A stretch of DNA of 64,000 nucleotides from Chryseobacterium sp. FH2 (lineage in GTDB: Bacteria > Bacteroidota > Bacteroidia > Flavobacteriales > Weeksellaceae): positions 124,001 through 188,000 of the forward strand of contig NZ_LFNE01000001.1 in NCBI RefSeq assembly GCF_001045455.1. The letters run 5' to 3'. Numbering within the stretch: the first letter of the stretch is position 1; the number at the start of each line of letters is the position of its first letter. Below, in pieces: positions 19,588 through 28,430 of this stretch. The notes under the pieces are model-generated. The model saw only the letters and a list, made by a program, of their open reading frames with translations. It ran no database searches and was not told the origin of the DNA. Position numbers and translations under genes: made by a program.

Positions 19588-20199
19588 ATGTTAGACAATG
19601 TTCCCTATCTATCTTATGTCCTGAGTGCATTTATCGGCATCGGTTTGGCTGCCGCAACAGGCTTTAGAGTCTTCCTTCCTCTGTTTGTGGTAAGTATGGC
19701 TTCATATATGGGATGGATCCCGGTGAACGAACAGTTTGAATGGCTTTCTGGCCTTCCCATACTTATTACTACAGGTATTGCGACAATAGCTGAAATCTTA
19801 GCTTATTATATCCCTTTTGTTGACCATTTGCTGGATACCGTTTCCGTTCCATTGGCTACGGTTGCAGGTTCTGTTCTGTTTGCGAGCCAGTTTACAGATT
19901 TAGGAACGTTTCCACAATGGGCTTTAGCGCTGATTGCCGGTGGAGGAACCGCAGCGACTATAAGCTCCGGTTTTGCAGGGATTCGAGCTGCTTCTACGGC
20001 TACAACGGGCGGCTTGGGCAACTCCGTAGTAGGAACCACAGAAACAGCCGGAGCAGGAATCATGGCTGTGCTGGCAATGGTTTTACCTGTATTAGCTGCA
20101 ATTTTCACCCTTATATTAGTAATTACAGTCTTTGTTCTGGGACGAAAAGCATGGCGAAAGTTTAGAACAAAAAAAGAACCTTTAAATAATAGCATATAA
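19588..20199 (+). CDS. DUF4126 membrane protein
   Basis: 203 residues with about five hydrophobic segments. The sequence YVLSAFIGIGLAAATGFRVF near the N-terminus and the Gly/Ala/Thr-rich centre (AGIRAASTATTGGLGN) are characteristic of DUF4126. The C-terminus is a long hydrophobic helix followed by a basic tail. Function is unknown. It is a stand-alone gene, convergent with the TPR gene and sharing its terminator. Confidence 0.85.
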   Translation: MLDNVPYLSYVLSAFIGIGLAAATGFRVFLPLFVVSMASYMGWIPVNEQFEWLSGLPILITTGIATIAEILAYYIPFVDHLLDTVSVPLATVAGSVLFASQFTDLGTFPQWALALIAGGGTAATISSGFAGIRAASTATTGGLGNSVVGTTETAGAGIMAVLAMVLPVLAAIFTLILVITVFVLGRKAWRKFRTKKEPLNNSI

Positions 20200-20231
20200 A
20201 AAAATCCCAGTTTTAAAGCTGGGATTTTTTT
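20198..20231. terminator. Bidirectional terminator between two convergent genes
   Basis: A 13-bp stem (20198-20210 with 20219-20231, core ATCCCAG/CTGGGAT) flanked by an A-run on the left and a T-run on the right. It therefore has a proper U-tract in both directions. It overlaps the stop codons of both flanking genes. Confidence 0.85.
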
Positions 20232-22380
20232 AATTCTTATTTCGAATATCTTTTATTTCCTGAAGTTTAGCTTCAAAATATTGTTTCTTTTCAGGATGTT
20301 TTTTTATCAATATTTCGAAAGCTTTATTTGCTTTTGTATACAGTTTTTGTTCGATATACAGATTAGCCAGGGTTTCTGTCATTAAATGAGAGATATCATC
20401 TGTTCTTTCTTTAACGACAAATGAACTTTCATCTTTCAGTTGACTAATTCTCGGATTATTTTCAATAAAAGTCTCAATCGCTTTAGTTTTAATTTCAACT
20501 TTTTCTTTTTCCGTCTCATCAGCCCTGTCAATCTTCAGCCAGTTTTGCCAGGTATTAATAAATCCCGGGATATTGCTGTCAAGATTTCTTGGTATTAGAG
20601 CTTCTGCAGCAGGGATATCCTGAATTTCCTCTTCAGGCTCAGATTCCAGATCTTCTTTCACAAATTCTTTAGGTTTCCAGCTTGAAATATCAGACCCAAA
20701 GAAGGATACATTCATTACGGGAACGTCTTCTTTATTTGACATTACAGTTTTCGGAGCTTCGTCATCAATTTTCAAACCGACATTTTCAGAACTAAATACT
20801 TCCGATTGGCCCTCAGCCAATTCCGTAATTTCTTCTATTTCCGGTAAAATCTCTTTCTCTTTTTGGGCAGTTTCAACTTGTGAAGTCTCAATTACCGGTG
20901 TTTCTACTGTAGACTGAGAAGTTTCTGTCTTTTTATTAAGTAAAGAATCCGGAATATGTGATTCAAAACTCATTGGCTTCCATGCAGATTTTACATCAGA
21001 CTCAACTTCAACAGACGTTTCCTGAATCTCCTCTTTTCGCTCTTCAACAATTTCACGTGCTGTCTTATTATTATCTGGCAATTCAACTTCCTTTTCTTCG
21101 GGTTTTACCTCAAAACTTTGGGTTTCTGCGAAGCTGATATCGTGGCTCATATCGTGTTCTGTCTCTTCTTTTTTACGCGCAGGAATGATATTTTTGCTTT
21201 CCTTCATTTTTCTTTCAACATCTTGAATCAGGCGACGCATTTCATCTTCATGTTTGTTGATATTTGACAAAGGAGCCTCAGATTTCCCTTCTTCAATACT
21301 ATTTGATTGAATTTTAACATCAGGAAGAAAAGATTCTGTTCCGTGGAAACTTAATTCTGAGCCTTTATCAATTATTTCTTTTTCAGTTTCGGAATCTATT
21401 TTATCTTCATTAATGATCGTTTCAGGAGTAAATTCAGCTATTTCTTCAGCCTTTTGATCTTCAGTTCCGTTCGAAACGTTTTCAAATTCCTCAGCTTCAT
21501 TTGAATCAACGGTAATTTCCGGCAATAAAGGTTCTGTTTCATGGAAACTTAGTTCTGAGCGATCTTCAACCTTCTCTTTTTCTGCATGTGATGATATTTT
21601 ATCTTCATCAATCATTGTTTCAGGAGTAAACACAGCTATTTCTTCCTTATCTTCCTCAATCATAGATTGCATATTATTTTCATCAACAGCAAGCTGTACT
21701 GTTTCCTGATTGGCAGGTTTCTGGGTAACTATAGTTCCGGATTCTAATGTAGACTCTAAATCAATAGTTTCAGCATTTTTATCCTCAAGAAAATTTTCTT
21801 CACCTTCAAACAAAATCCTGTTCCTTTCACCGTTTATGTAAACATGCTTTATTTCAGGCTGTGGATTTGTCTGTAAAAGACAGGAAGCTTCTTCATATTT
21901 ATTCTCTTTTAAAGTCTCGTGAATCACAGCATCAGATTCTTTCTGAACTTCAACAGGTTTTTTAATTTCGTTACCCGGAATTACGATGCTGTCAATCACT
22001 TCATCTTGTTTTTCCTCTCTTTTTAACGGGAAACTACTTTTCTGATAAATATAATTGAAAGCATTTTTTGCTTCAAATGTTTTTTTCTGCTCAGTTTTAG
22101 GCTCAATGACTTCTTTCTCTTCAATGACTTCCTGCTTTGGTCTCTGCTGAATTTTCCCGTTAATTAATTGATACAGAATCTTTTTATCGGTAGTATAAGC
22201 TGCTGTAGTAGAAAGCTCCTTCTGGTAATTTTCTCTATCAAACAAATGTATACCATACAGATGCAAAGCTCTGATATTCTGAATATAAGGAAAAGAATTA
22301 ATCTCCTCTTTCAAAAGATGTAAATCTTCTGACTGAATGTGTTTCGGGTCCTTTAATAATTCTAAAACTCTGGAATTCAT
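20230..22380 (-). CDS. Long acidic tetratricopeptide-type protein downstream of lptE
   Basis: 716 residues. Residues 1-80 are helical (LHLYGIHLFDRENYQKEL). Residues 85-620 are a low-complexity, Glu/Lys/Ser-rich, probably disordered region. The last ~70 residues look like a TPR (LANLYIEQKLYTKANKAFEI). The disordered region contains two copies of a ~52-residue unit 66 residues apart (about 246-298 and 312-363; EIAVFTPETMIDEDKI versus EIAEFTPETIINEDKI). There is no signal peptide. It starts one base after the lptE stop codon, so it belongs to that operon. Role unknown. Confidence 0.75.
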   Translation of the reverse strand: MNSRVLELLKDPKHIQSEDLHLLKEEINSFPYIQNIRALHLYGIHLFDRENYQKELSTTAAYTTDKKILYQLINGKIQQRPKQEVIEEKEVIEPKTEQKKTFEAKNAFNYIYQKSSFPLKREEKQDEVIDSIVIPGNEIKKPVEVQKESDAVIHETLKENKYEEASCLLQTNPQPEIKHVYINGERNRILFEGEENFLEDKNAETIDLESTLESGTIVTQKPANQETVQLAVDENNMQSMIEEDKEEIAVFTPETMIDEDKISSHAEKEKVEDRSELSFHETEPLLPEITVDSNEAEEFENVSNGTEDQKAEEIAEFTPETIINEDKIDSETEKEIIDKGSELSFHGTESFLPDVKIQSNSIEEGKSEAPLSNINKHEDEMRRLIQDVERKMKESKNIIPARKKEETEHDMSHDISFAETQSFEVKPEEKEVELPDNNKTAREIVEERKEEIQETSVEVESDVKSAWKPMSFESHIPDSLLNKKTETSQSTVETPVIETSQVETAQKEKEILPEIEEITELAEGQSEVFSSENVGLKIDDEAPKTVMSNKEDVPVMNVSFFGSDISSWKPKEFVKEDLESEPEEEIQDIPAAEALIPRNLDSNIPGFINTWQNWLKIDRADETEKEKVEIKTKAIETFIENNPRISQLKDESSFVVKERTDDISHLMTETLANLYIEQKLYTKANKAFEILIKKHPEKKQYFEAKLQEIKDIRNKN
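21292..21645 (-). repeat. Imperfect tandem duplication inside the acidic TPR gene
   Basis: Two ~155-base copies (21487-21645 and 21292-21447), 198 bases apart, encode the duplicated 52-residue unit. Matching blocks include TTTCAGGAGTAAA in both copies. Confidence 0.7.
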
Positions 22381-22381
22381 C

Positions 22382-22933
22382 TTACCAATTCGCTACAATA
22401 TCGTTAAATATCTTGTTTATAATTCTATCCGTTACAATTTTCACCTGCGAGGCCTCTATATCAGACTGAGACAAAGTGCTGTTGAAAACTGCTTCATCAG
22501 AATACGTTCTGTCAAAACTCGAATCTGCGTGTATTTTATTTTCATAATGCACTTTCACAGTAATCGTCAATTTATTCTGAGATTCCTGAACAACCCCACC
22601 AACATTGTTACTTGTTGTATTTGAGCTGATAGTCGTAGGTGAAATAGAATAATCTGTAATTTCACCTTCAATTAGAATATCGGGGTTTTCTTTTGTTCCT
22701 TTTAAAGTTGTCCTCTGTAAAAACCGGTTTTGAATATCTGTCGAGAACTGTTGTGCTAAAGAAGGATTTACCAACGCCGCATTATTAGGAAATTCATTAA
22801 TCTGGACCGTTTTTTCATCCGTCAGAGACGAACCCGTAAAACTGTAACAAGATTGTAAAAATCCTAAACAGATAATCAGAAGCCATGTGAATTTTGGCTG
22901 TTTTATTTTAATTTCTTTTAATCTAATATTCAT
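22382..22933 (-). CDS. lptE: LPS-assembly lipoprotein LptE
   Basis: 183 residues with a signal peptide and lipobox LGFLQSC (lipidated Cys about residue 29). SYSFTGSSL-like sequence then follows, with the family segment NPSLAQQFSTDIQNRFLQRTTL. LptE plugs the LptD barrel and helps place lipopolysaccharide in the outer membrane. Its start overlaps the end of the upstream membrane-protein gene by 11 bases. The order sigma-54 activator, membrane protein, lptE matches other flavobacteria. Confidence 0.88.
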   Translation of the reverse strand: MNIRLKEIKIKQPKFTWLLIICLGFLQSCYSFTGSSLTDEKTVQINEFPNNAALVNPSLAQQFSTDIQNRFLQRTTLKGTKENPDILIEGEITDYSISPTTISSNTTSNNVGGVVQESQNKLTITVKVHYENKIHADSSFDRTYSDEAVFNSTLSQSDIEASQVKIVTDRIINKIFNDIVANW

Positions 22934-23618
22934 TTTTTAATCCGATTTCTTGTATTTCGTCATGCTCAATCTGTTGCATTGCATCTTCAAAAGCAAAATA
23001 ATTTGCTGTATATGAATATGGCAATGTCAATAAAAGACCGATACCACAAGCAAGGATACCCAATTGTGAAAGGAAACCTACTACAATCACATACAGAAAG
23101 ATTGACAACAAATTGCCTTTAGTCATTGCTGTAGACATCTTCCAGGCTGTTTTAATATCTTTCACCCCTCCAAGAGAGATAAGTGCTGGTATATAAAATC
23201 CTTTTAACACTACAGCAAATATTACAATATACATGATTGCGATATAAGGAAACATAATTGCAGCTCCAAAACCTGAAGGACCTTCGCCATTTTGCTGTGT
23301 TGCAAAAATTATAATAAACAAAGGAATATAAAGCACCAATACTCCTCCAATAATAATTAATTGTAAAATAAAATATGGTGAAAAATCATCAAAATTAAAA
23401 ATCTCTCCCGGAGCTGCACTTTTATCTTTTCTCAGCTTTCTGAAATATTTATATAAATTCCCGATACCAAGAGCAGCACAGAAAGGGATAATCGCCATAA
23501 TGAAGCAAAAAATAACGGCTAATAATACGTTTCCGAAATTATTTTTCAAAAACTCATATCCGTTATTCAGATAGTCATTAAATTTAAAATTGACTGGTTT
23601 TGCACTGATTCTCATCAT
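22923..23618 (-). CDS. Polytopic membrane protein of unknown function
   Basis: 231 residues with five or six hydrophobic segments. A soluble N-terminal patch (NFKFNDYLNNGYEFLKNNFG) precedes the first. The layout is reminiscent of the DUF4013/YciC-like integral membrane proteins, but I cannot assign a family with certainty. It lies between the sigma-54 activator (18 bases upstream) and lptE (11-base overlap), so it is co-transcribed with envelope assembly genes. Confidence 0.8.
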   Translation of the reverse strand: MMRISAKPVNFKFNDYLNNGYEFLKNNFGNVLLAVIFCFIMAIIPFCAALGIGNLYKYFRKLRKDKSAAPGEIFNFDDFSPYFILQLIIIGGVLVLYIPLFIIIFATQQNGEGPSGFGAAIMFPYIAIMYIVIFAVVLKGFYIPALISLGGVKDIKTAWKMSTAMTKGNLLSIFLYVIVVGFLSQLGILACGIGLLLTLPYSYTANYFAFEDAMQQIEHDEIQEIGLKNEY

Positions 23619-23636
23619 TTTTTAATATTAAGTTAG

Positions 23637-24923
23637 TTATTCTTCCAGGTTATATTGTTTTATCTTCCTGTATAGTGTTCTTTGCGAAATCCCCAATTCA
23701 TCCGCAGCTTTATTCCTCCTTCCTCTATGTTTCTCCAATGCTTTGATAATCAAATCTTTTTCATTATTTTGAAGAGACAAAGATTCTGGTTTATCATCTT
23801 CAATTTCAATATCTTCAAAGTCTTCATAACTATTCTCCGGACTGGAAATAATAGTTGGGTTCTGAACGACAGGATTATTATTATTCTCAAAATACAATAA
23901 AGAACTCGAAGGTGCAGCCTGCTGACTTTCAGGAGTGTAAATCCTGTTAATCAACGTTTTCTCCTGATTGCTCAGATCATTAGTTCCCCGGTTCTTAATT
24001 AATTCCGAAGTTAAGGATTTTAAATCATTTATATCGTTTCGCATATCGAAGAGAATTTTATACATAATTTCTCTTTCGCTGCCAAAATCGCTTTGCTTTT
24101 GCCCATTCGGAGTGTTTACCACCATTGGCAAATGAGTTTCCATCGGGATATATTCTGCCAATTTTTCAACGGTAACATGACGTTCTCTTTCGACAACCGT
24201 CATTTGCTCAACCAGGTTTCTCAGCTGACGAACATTCCCCGGAAATGTATAATTTTCAATATAATGAACTGCGCCCGGTTCCAACTCCAATTCCGGCATT
24301 CTGTATTTTTCGGCAAAATCTATCGCAAACTTCCTGAATAACAAATGAATATCGCCTTTTCTATCTCTCAAAGGCGGCATATCTATTTGCACGGTATTTA
24401 ATCGATAAAATAAATCTTCACGGAATCTTCCATCATGAATTGCTTTCATCATATTCACATTGGTAGCCGCAACAATTCTTACGTTTGTTTTTTGAACCTG
24501 AGAAGATCCCACTTTCATGAATTCACCGCTTTCCAACACTCTCAATAAACGAACCTGTGTCTGCAAAGGCAATTCACCAACTTCATCCAGGAAGATTGTG
24601 CCGCCGTCAGCAACTTCAAAATATCCTTTTCTGGTTGCTGTAGCTCCTGTAAATGCCCCTTTTTCGTGCCCAAACAGTTCGGAATCAATAGTACCTTCGG
24701 GAATTGCTCCACAGTTGACCACAATGTAAGGCTGATGCTTTCTTTTTGATTCTGAATGAATGATTTTTGGAATAAATTCTTTACCAACACCACTTTCCCC
24801 TATTACTAAAACGGAAATATCTGTTGGTGCCACTTGAATTGATTTTTCTAAGGCCCGGTTGAGGGCTGGAAAATTTCCAATTATTCCGAAGCGGTTTTTT
24901 ATATTTTGTAATTCGTTGCTCAT
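23637..24923 (-). CDS. Sigma-54-dependent transcriptional activator (no receiver domain)
   Basis: 428 residues. The AAA+ domain has Walker A GESGVGKE (about 43-50), the sigma-54 contact loop GAFTGA, Walker B GTIFLDEVGELPLQ and the sensor region RLLRVLESGEFMKVGS. A variable linker follows. The C-terminal Fis-type helix-turn-helix is KAADELGISQRTLYRKIKQY. There is no N-terminal receiver or GAF domain, so activity is probably set by expression level or a partner. In flavobacteria this gene follows miaB and leads the lptE group, as here. Confidence 0.93.
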   Translation of the reverse strand: MSNELQNIKNRFGIIGNFPALNRALEKSIQVAPTDISVLVIGESGVGKEFIPKIIHSESKRKHQPYIVVNCGAIPEGTIDSELFGHEKGAFTGATATRKGYFEVADGGTIFLDEVGELPLQTQVRLLRVLESGEFMKVGSSQVQKTNVRIVAATNVNMMKAIHDGRFREDLFYRLNTVQIDMPPLRDRKGDIHLLFRKFAIDFAEKYRMPELELEPGAVHYIENYTFPGNVRQLRNLVEQMTVVERERHVTVEKLAEYIPMETHLPMVVNTPNGQKQSDFGSEREIMYKILFDMRNDINDLKSLTSELIKNRGTNDLSNQEKTLINRIYTPESQQAAPSSSLLYFENNNNPVVQNPTIISSPENSYEDFEDIEIEDDKPESLSLQNNEKDLIIKALEKHRGRRNKAADELGISQRTLYRKIKQYNLEE

Positions 24924-25024
24924 ATGTAAATTTTTAGATTATTGACTTAATTTAATTTACAGTTTATCAGTTTGATGTAAATTAATTTAATAAATTGATG
25001 AATATTTACCCATCACATCTAGTA

Positions 25025-25444
25025 TTAAATCTTTAGATCTAAATAATCTTTGTTTCTAATCTTTGAAACTTTATTTTTTAAATATGTGCTTTCAAAAAAA
25101 CTATAGTTTTTCTGTTTTTCGAAATTTATCCGGCTTATATTATGCTTTTCACCTTCGTGATAAGCTATTTCAAAATCATTCTTGTTAAAGCCTGCATTTT
25201 GCTGTATTTCAGGAAGAAATTTATTAACAATATCTACAGCTTTTCCTTTTTGACTGAATGTCTGATATGATGTTTTCTTAGGTATAAAAAAAGCTTGTGA
25301 ATTATGGCAGAAGAATTGACTGTATATTTCACAAATCTTTTTACAATCGTTATGCTCAATGGCATCATTAGGTATTTGTGCCGAGATATTGCTATAAATA
25401 ATTACCAATAAAACACTAAGGCAATATTTCTGAAATTTTTCCAT
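25025..25444 (-). CDS. Small secreted protein of unknown function
   Basis: 139 residues with a signal peptide (LSVLLVIIYSNISA, about residues 9-22). It is basic, with Lys/Asn-rich sequence and a few cysteines near residues 34, 38 and 46 (CKKICEIYSQFFC). No family recognised. It sits between miaB and the sigma-54 activator, a pair usually adjacent in relatives, so it may be an insertion there. Confidence 0.65.
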   Translation of the reverse strand: MEKFQKYCLSVLLVIIYSNISAQIPNDAIEHNDCKKICEIYSQFFCHNSQAFFIPKKTSYQTFSQKGKAVDIVNKFLPEIQQNAGFNKNDFEIAYHEGEKHNISRINFEKQKNYSFFESTYLKNKVSKIRNKDYLDLKI

Positions 25445-25510
25445 TGTCTTTTTATAGGTTAGTATTGATAATAATTTATTTATTCTGTTATTGTAATTGT
25501 AAGTTGATTG

Positions 25511-26983
25511 TTACTCAGCAACTCTCCCTAAAAGCGTGCCCTGTGTGTTGTCATAAACAAAAACGTCCACAATGTCACCAATTTTTTGCCCTTCAGACAT
25601 ATCAAAAACACAAACAGCATTTTGAGAATTTCTTCCCTTCCATTGATTTTTATTTTTTTTGGAGGTTCCTTCAATTAGAATCTGATGAACTCTTCCAACG
25701 TAACCAGCCATTCTCTTTCTTGAAAGTTCGCCCTGTAAAGCAATCACCTCTGCCAGACGTCTCTGCTTCACATCAGCAGGAATATTGTCTTCCATTTTCT
25801 TATGAGCCGGAGTCCCGGGTCTTTCCGAATATGCAAACATATAACCGTAGTCATATTCTACTTCTCTCATTAAACTCAATGTATCCTGGTGATCTTCTTC
25901 AGTTTCGTTACAGAAGCCAATGATCATATCTTGAGAAAAAGAAATGTCGGGAACAATTTCTTTTGCTTTTTTTATTAAATCTAAATATTCTTCACGCGTA
26001 TGCTGCCTGTTCATTGCTTCTAGCATTCTATTGCTTCCACTCTGAACCGGAAGATGAACATATTTACAGATATTATCATGCTTCGCCATCATTTTGAAAA
26101 CATCCAAACTCATATCCTGAGGATTAGATGTTGAGAATCGTATTCTCATTTCAGGAATAGCTTTCGCCACCAAATCAAGTAATTGAGCAAAATTAACAGC
26201 TGTTGCTTTCTGCATTTCAGATGCTTTAGCAAAATCTTTTTTAGGACCTCCCCCATACCAAAGATAAGAGTCAACATTTTGTCCTAAAAGCGTAATTTCT
26301 TTATATCCTTTATTCCAAAGATCTTTACATTCATCAAGAATCGAATGTGGGTCACGGCTTCTTTCTCTCCCTCTTGTAAACGGAACCACACAGAACGTAC
26401 ACATATTATCACAGCCTCTTGTAATGGTAACAAAAGCCGTAACACCGTTTCCACCCAGACGAACAGGATTAATGTCTGCGTAAGTTTCTTCTTTTGAAAG
26501 AATTACATTGATCGCATCTCTTCCGTCTTCAGTTTCCTTTAACAGATTTGGTAAATCTCTATACGCGTCCGGACCAACAACAAGATCAACTAATTGTTCT
26601 TCTTCTAAAAATTTAGTTTTCAATCTTTCAGCCATACATCCGAGAACACCAACCGTCATGCTTGGTCTTTCTTTTTTAAGATTTTTGAACTGAGCAAGGC
26701 GCATCCTTACCGTCTGTTCGGCTTTTTCACGAATTGAGCATGTGTTAAGAAGAATAAGGTCGGCTTCTTCCACCTTCATTGTTGTATTGTACCCCTGTTC
26801 ATTAAGAATAGATGCAACAATCTCAGAATCAGAAAAGTTCATCTGACAACCATAACTCTCCAAGAATAATTTCTTAGAGTTTTCAGGTCTCTCTGCAATT
26901 GCAAAAGCCTCTCCTTGTTTTGTTTCGTCTATATATTTTTCTTGCACGATAATCGGTTTAATATTCAACATATTAAGGCTCAA
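25511..26983 (-). CDS. miaB: tRNA-2-methylthio-N6-dimethylallyladenosine synthase MiaB
   Basis: Radical-SAM methylthiotransferase that adds the ms2 group to i6A37 of tRNA. Order: N-terminal UPF0004 domain ([40 protein letters not shown]; three cluster cysteines), radical SAM domain with CxxxCxxC in [21 protein letters not shown], and C-terminal TRAM domain to the end. 490 residues. An alternative Met lies 12 bases inside (26971). A -7 box is upstream. MiaE, a hydroxylase acting later on the same nucleoside, is encoded at 54797. Confidence 0.96.
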   Translation of the reverse strand: MSLNMLNIKPIIVQEKYIDETKQGEAFAIAERPENSKKLFLESYGCQMNFSDSEIVASILNEQGYNTTMKVEEADLILLNTCSIREKAEQTVRMRLAQFKNLKKERPSMTVGVLGCMAERLKTKFLEEEQLVDLVVGPDAYRDLPNLLKETEDGRDAINVILSKEETYADINPVRLGGNGVTAFVTITRGCDNMCTFCVVPFTRGRERSRDPHSILDECKDLWNKGYKEITLLGQNVDSYLWYGGGPKKDFAKASEMQKATAVNFAQLLDLVAKAIPEMRIRFSTSNPQDMSLDVFKMMAKHDNICKYVHLPVQSGSNRMLEAMNRQHTREEYLDLIKKAKEIVPDISFSQDMIIGFCNETEEDHQDTLSLMREVEYDYGYMFAYSERPGTPAHKKMEDNIPADVKQRRLAEVIALQGELSRKRMAGYVGRVHQILIEGTSKKNKNQWKGRNSQNAVCVFDMSEGQKIGDIVDVFVYDNTQGTLLGRVAE

Positions 26984-27020
26984 AAAATAAATTCCTGAAC
27001 TTTAAAAGTAGATTAGTTTG

Positions 27021-27028
27021 CAAAGATA
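27021..27028 (-). promoter_or_regulatory. -7 box of miaB
   Basis: The minus strand reads TATCTTTG (TAnnTTTG), 38 bases before the first miaB start. Confidence 0.55.
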
Positions 27029-27241
27029 CAAAATATTGTGACAGAATGGCAGGATTATCTTTCATTGAATGCTGTTGAAAAATCCATTGGAAATGAAATC
27101 CTTTATTTAATACGGATATTTGTATATAAAGCTGCTCCTCATTTCTTTTTACATCTTGCCAGAGTTCTCATAAAGCTTCATTAAAATTTAATTATCAATT
27201 ATGGGATAGATTCCCGGATCAACAATATTTATATCTTTGAC

Positions 27242-27367
27242 TTATATAAAACTATAAATTAATACTGCAATAATATGATAATAAGTAAAAAATGCCATGA
27301 AATTATCCTGAAAATGTTTCTCAAAACCCATACTTCCATTTGGATATTTTGCAGATAAACGAAATTG
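27242..27367 (-). pseudogene. Probable remnant of a TonB-C-like small protein
   Basis: A 41-codon open stretch without start or signal peptide; an in-frame stop lies just upstream. It reads LSAKYPNGSMGFEKHFQDNF, which resembles the YPxGxxxFxxxF motif at the head of TonB C-terminal-like domains found in the two genes upstream. The next ~15 codons have no family character. The rest of 27029-27411 shows nothing recognisable. The identification is tentative. Confidence 0.35.
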
Positions 27368-27411
27368 TTCACATTAATCCTTCTTATAATTAAATCAACA
27401 TAAAAACTTTC

Positions 27412-27827
27412 TTAATCTCCATGGTCAAAATGGTCTGTTGTAAAATTGATTTTAATAACTTTCTTAGAAACTACGGGTTTCCCGTCTTTTATGGCTGGCT
27501 TCCATTTCTTTTTACTTTTTTGATAGCAAAATCCATGTCTTCAATAAACATTTCACTGTTTTTTACCTTAGGAAGAACATCAAGATTACTGATTTTACCG
27601 TTTTCATTCACATCAAATACGAATACGAATTGTCCGTTCACCGCATATTTATTCAAATCAATATAAGCATGAATCATTTTTAAAAATTCTTTCGTGAAAG
27701 CATCATCTCCTCCCGGAAACTCTGCATTTTGTGAAGTTGTAACAGATTTATTTTTCAATTGGAAATCCTGCGAATATCCTTTAAAACCAGCGAAAAACAA
27801 AAATAGCATTAAAATATATCTTTTCAT
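27412..27827 (-). pseudogene. TonB-C-like secreted protein, frameshifted near the C-terminus
   Basis: The frame from 27827 begins with a signal peptide (LMLFLFFAGFKGYSQ) and contains the family sequence FPGGDDAFTKEFLKMIHAY, but stops early at 27489. If the reading frame is shifted by one base between 27501 and 27513 it continues WKPAIKDGKPVVSKKVIKIN to a stop at 27412, the normal end for this family. The lost base is in the T5 run 27509-27513 or in the adjacent ATGG/ATTGG position, where the neighbouring paralogue has NW. Either a real one-base deletion or a sequence error. Confidence 0.75.
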
Positions 27828-27832
27828 AAAGA

Positions 27833-28318
27833 TTACATATCGGCAGACATCGATGAAAAACTCATCTTTAATTTCATTTCAGATTTTATAGGTTCCCCAC
27901 CGCATGTTGCCGGAGACCAGTTTCTCTTGATTCTTCTCACCACATACTGCATATCATCAAAGAAAACATCACTGTTTAAAACCTTTGGATCACCCGAAAC
28001 ATCAATCACTTTTCCTGTTGCATCGATCGTCAGGGTAAAAGTAAAATCTCCAGTCAATGTATAAAATTCAGAATTAAGATAGGTATACATATATTTTCTT
28101 AACAATTCTTTATATGCAGCAGCCCCACCTTCAAAACCCGCAGGTTTAAAATCGCTACACCCCTTCACCGCAACTTGTAAAAATGGTTCTTTAATATCTA
28201 TTTTTAGAAGGTTTTTATTGTTCTCAACAATAAAAGAATCATCTCTATCTTCTAAATCTGTTTGTGCAAACGTAAAATTTGCCACAAAAAGCCCTATAAA
28301 TAATGCTATCGCTTTCAT
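27833..28318 (-). CDS. Secreted TonB-C-like protein
   Basis: 161 residues, with a signal peptide (LFIGLFVANFTFAQ). The body has the TonB C-terminal-like layout: FEGGAAAYKELLRKYMYTYL, then LTIDATGKVIDVSG and VRRIKRNWSPA near the end. There is no proline-rich linker and no N-terminal anchor, so it cannot act as a classical energy transducer; it is probably periplasmic. It lies five bases upstream of the broken paralogue. Related small proteins are at 31607 and 59199. Confidence 0.75.
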   Translation of the reverse strand: MKAIALFIGLFVANFTFAQTDLEDRDDSFIVENNKNLLKIDIKEPFLQVAVKGCSDFKPAGFEGGAAAYKELLRKYMYTYLNSEFYTLTGDFTFTLTIDATGKVIDVSGDPKVLNSDVFFDDMQYVVRRIKRNWSPATCGGEPIKSEMKLKMSFSSMSADM

Positions 28319-28373
28319 AGTATATTATTTTTGTTCAACTTTATAAAACCCAAAATTACGCCAAAAAATAAAA

Positions 28374-28399
28374 GAAACTTCACTAAAGAGCGAAGTTTC
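28374..28399 (-). terminator. Terminator of the MFS/pyruvate-oxidase operon
   Basis: An 8-bp perfect stem GAAACTTC/GAAGTTTC (28374-28381 with 28392-28399) with a 10-base loop. On the minus strand TTTTATTTTTT follows, 32 bases after the MFS stop. Confidence 0.65.
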
Positions 28400-28430
28400 G
28401 AAGAAATTTTAATTTAAATTAATTAAGTAT

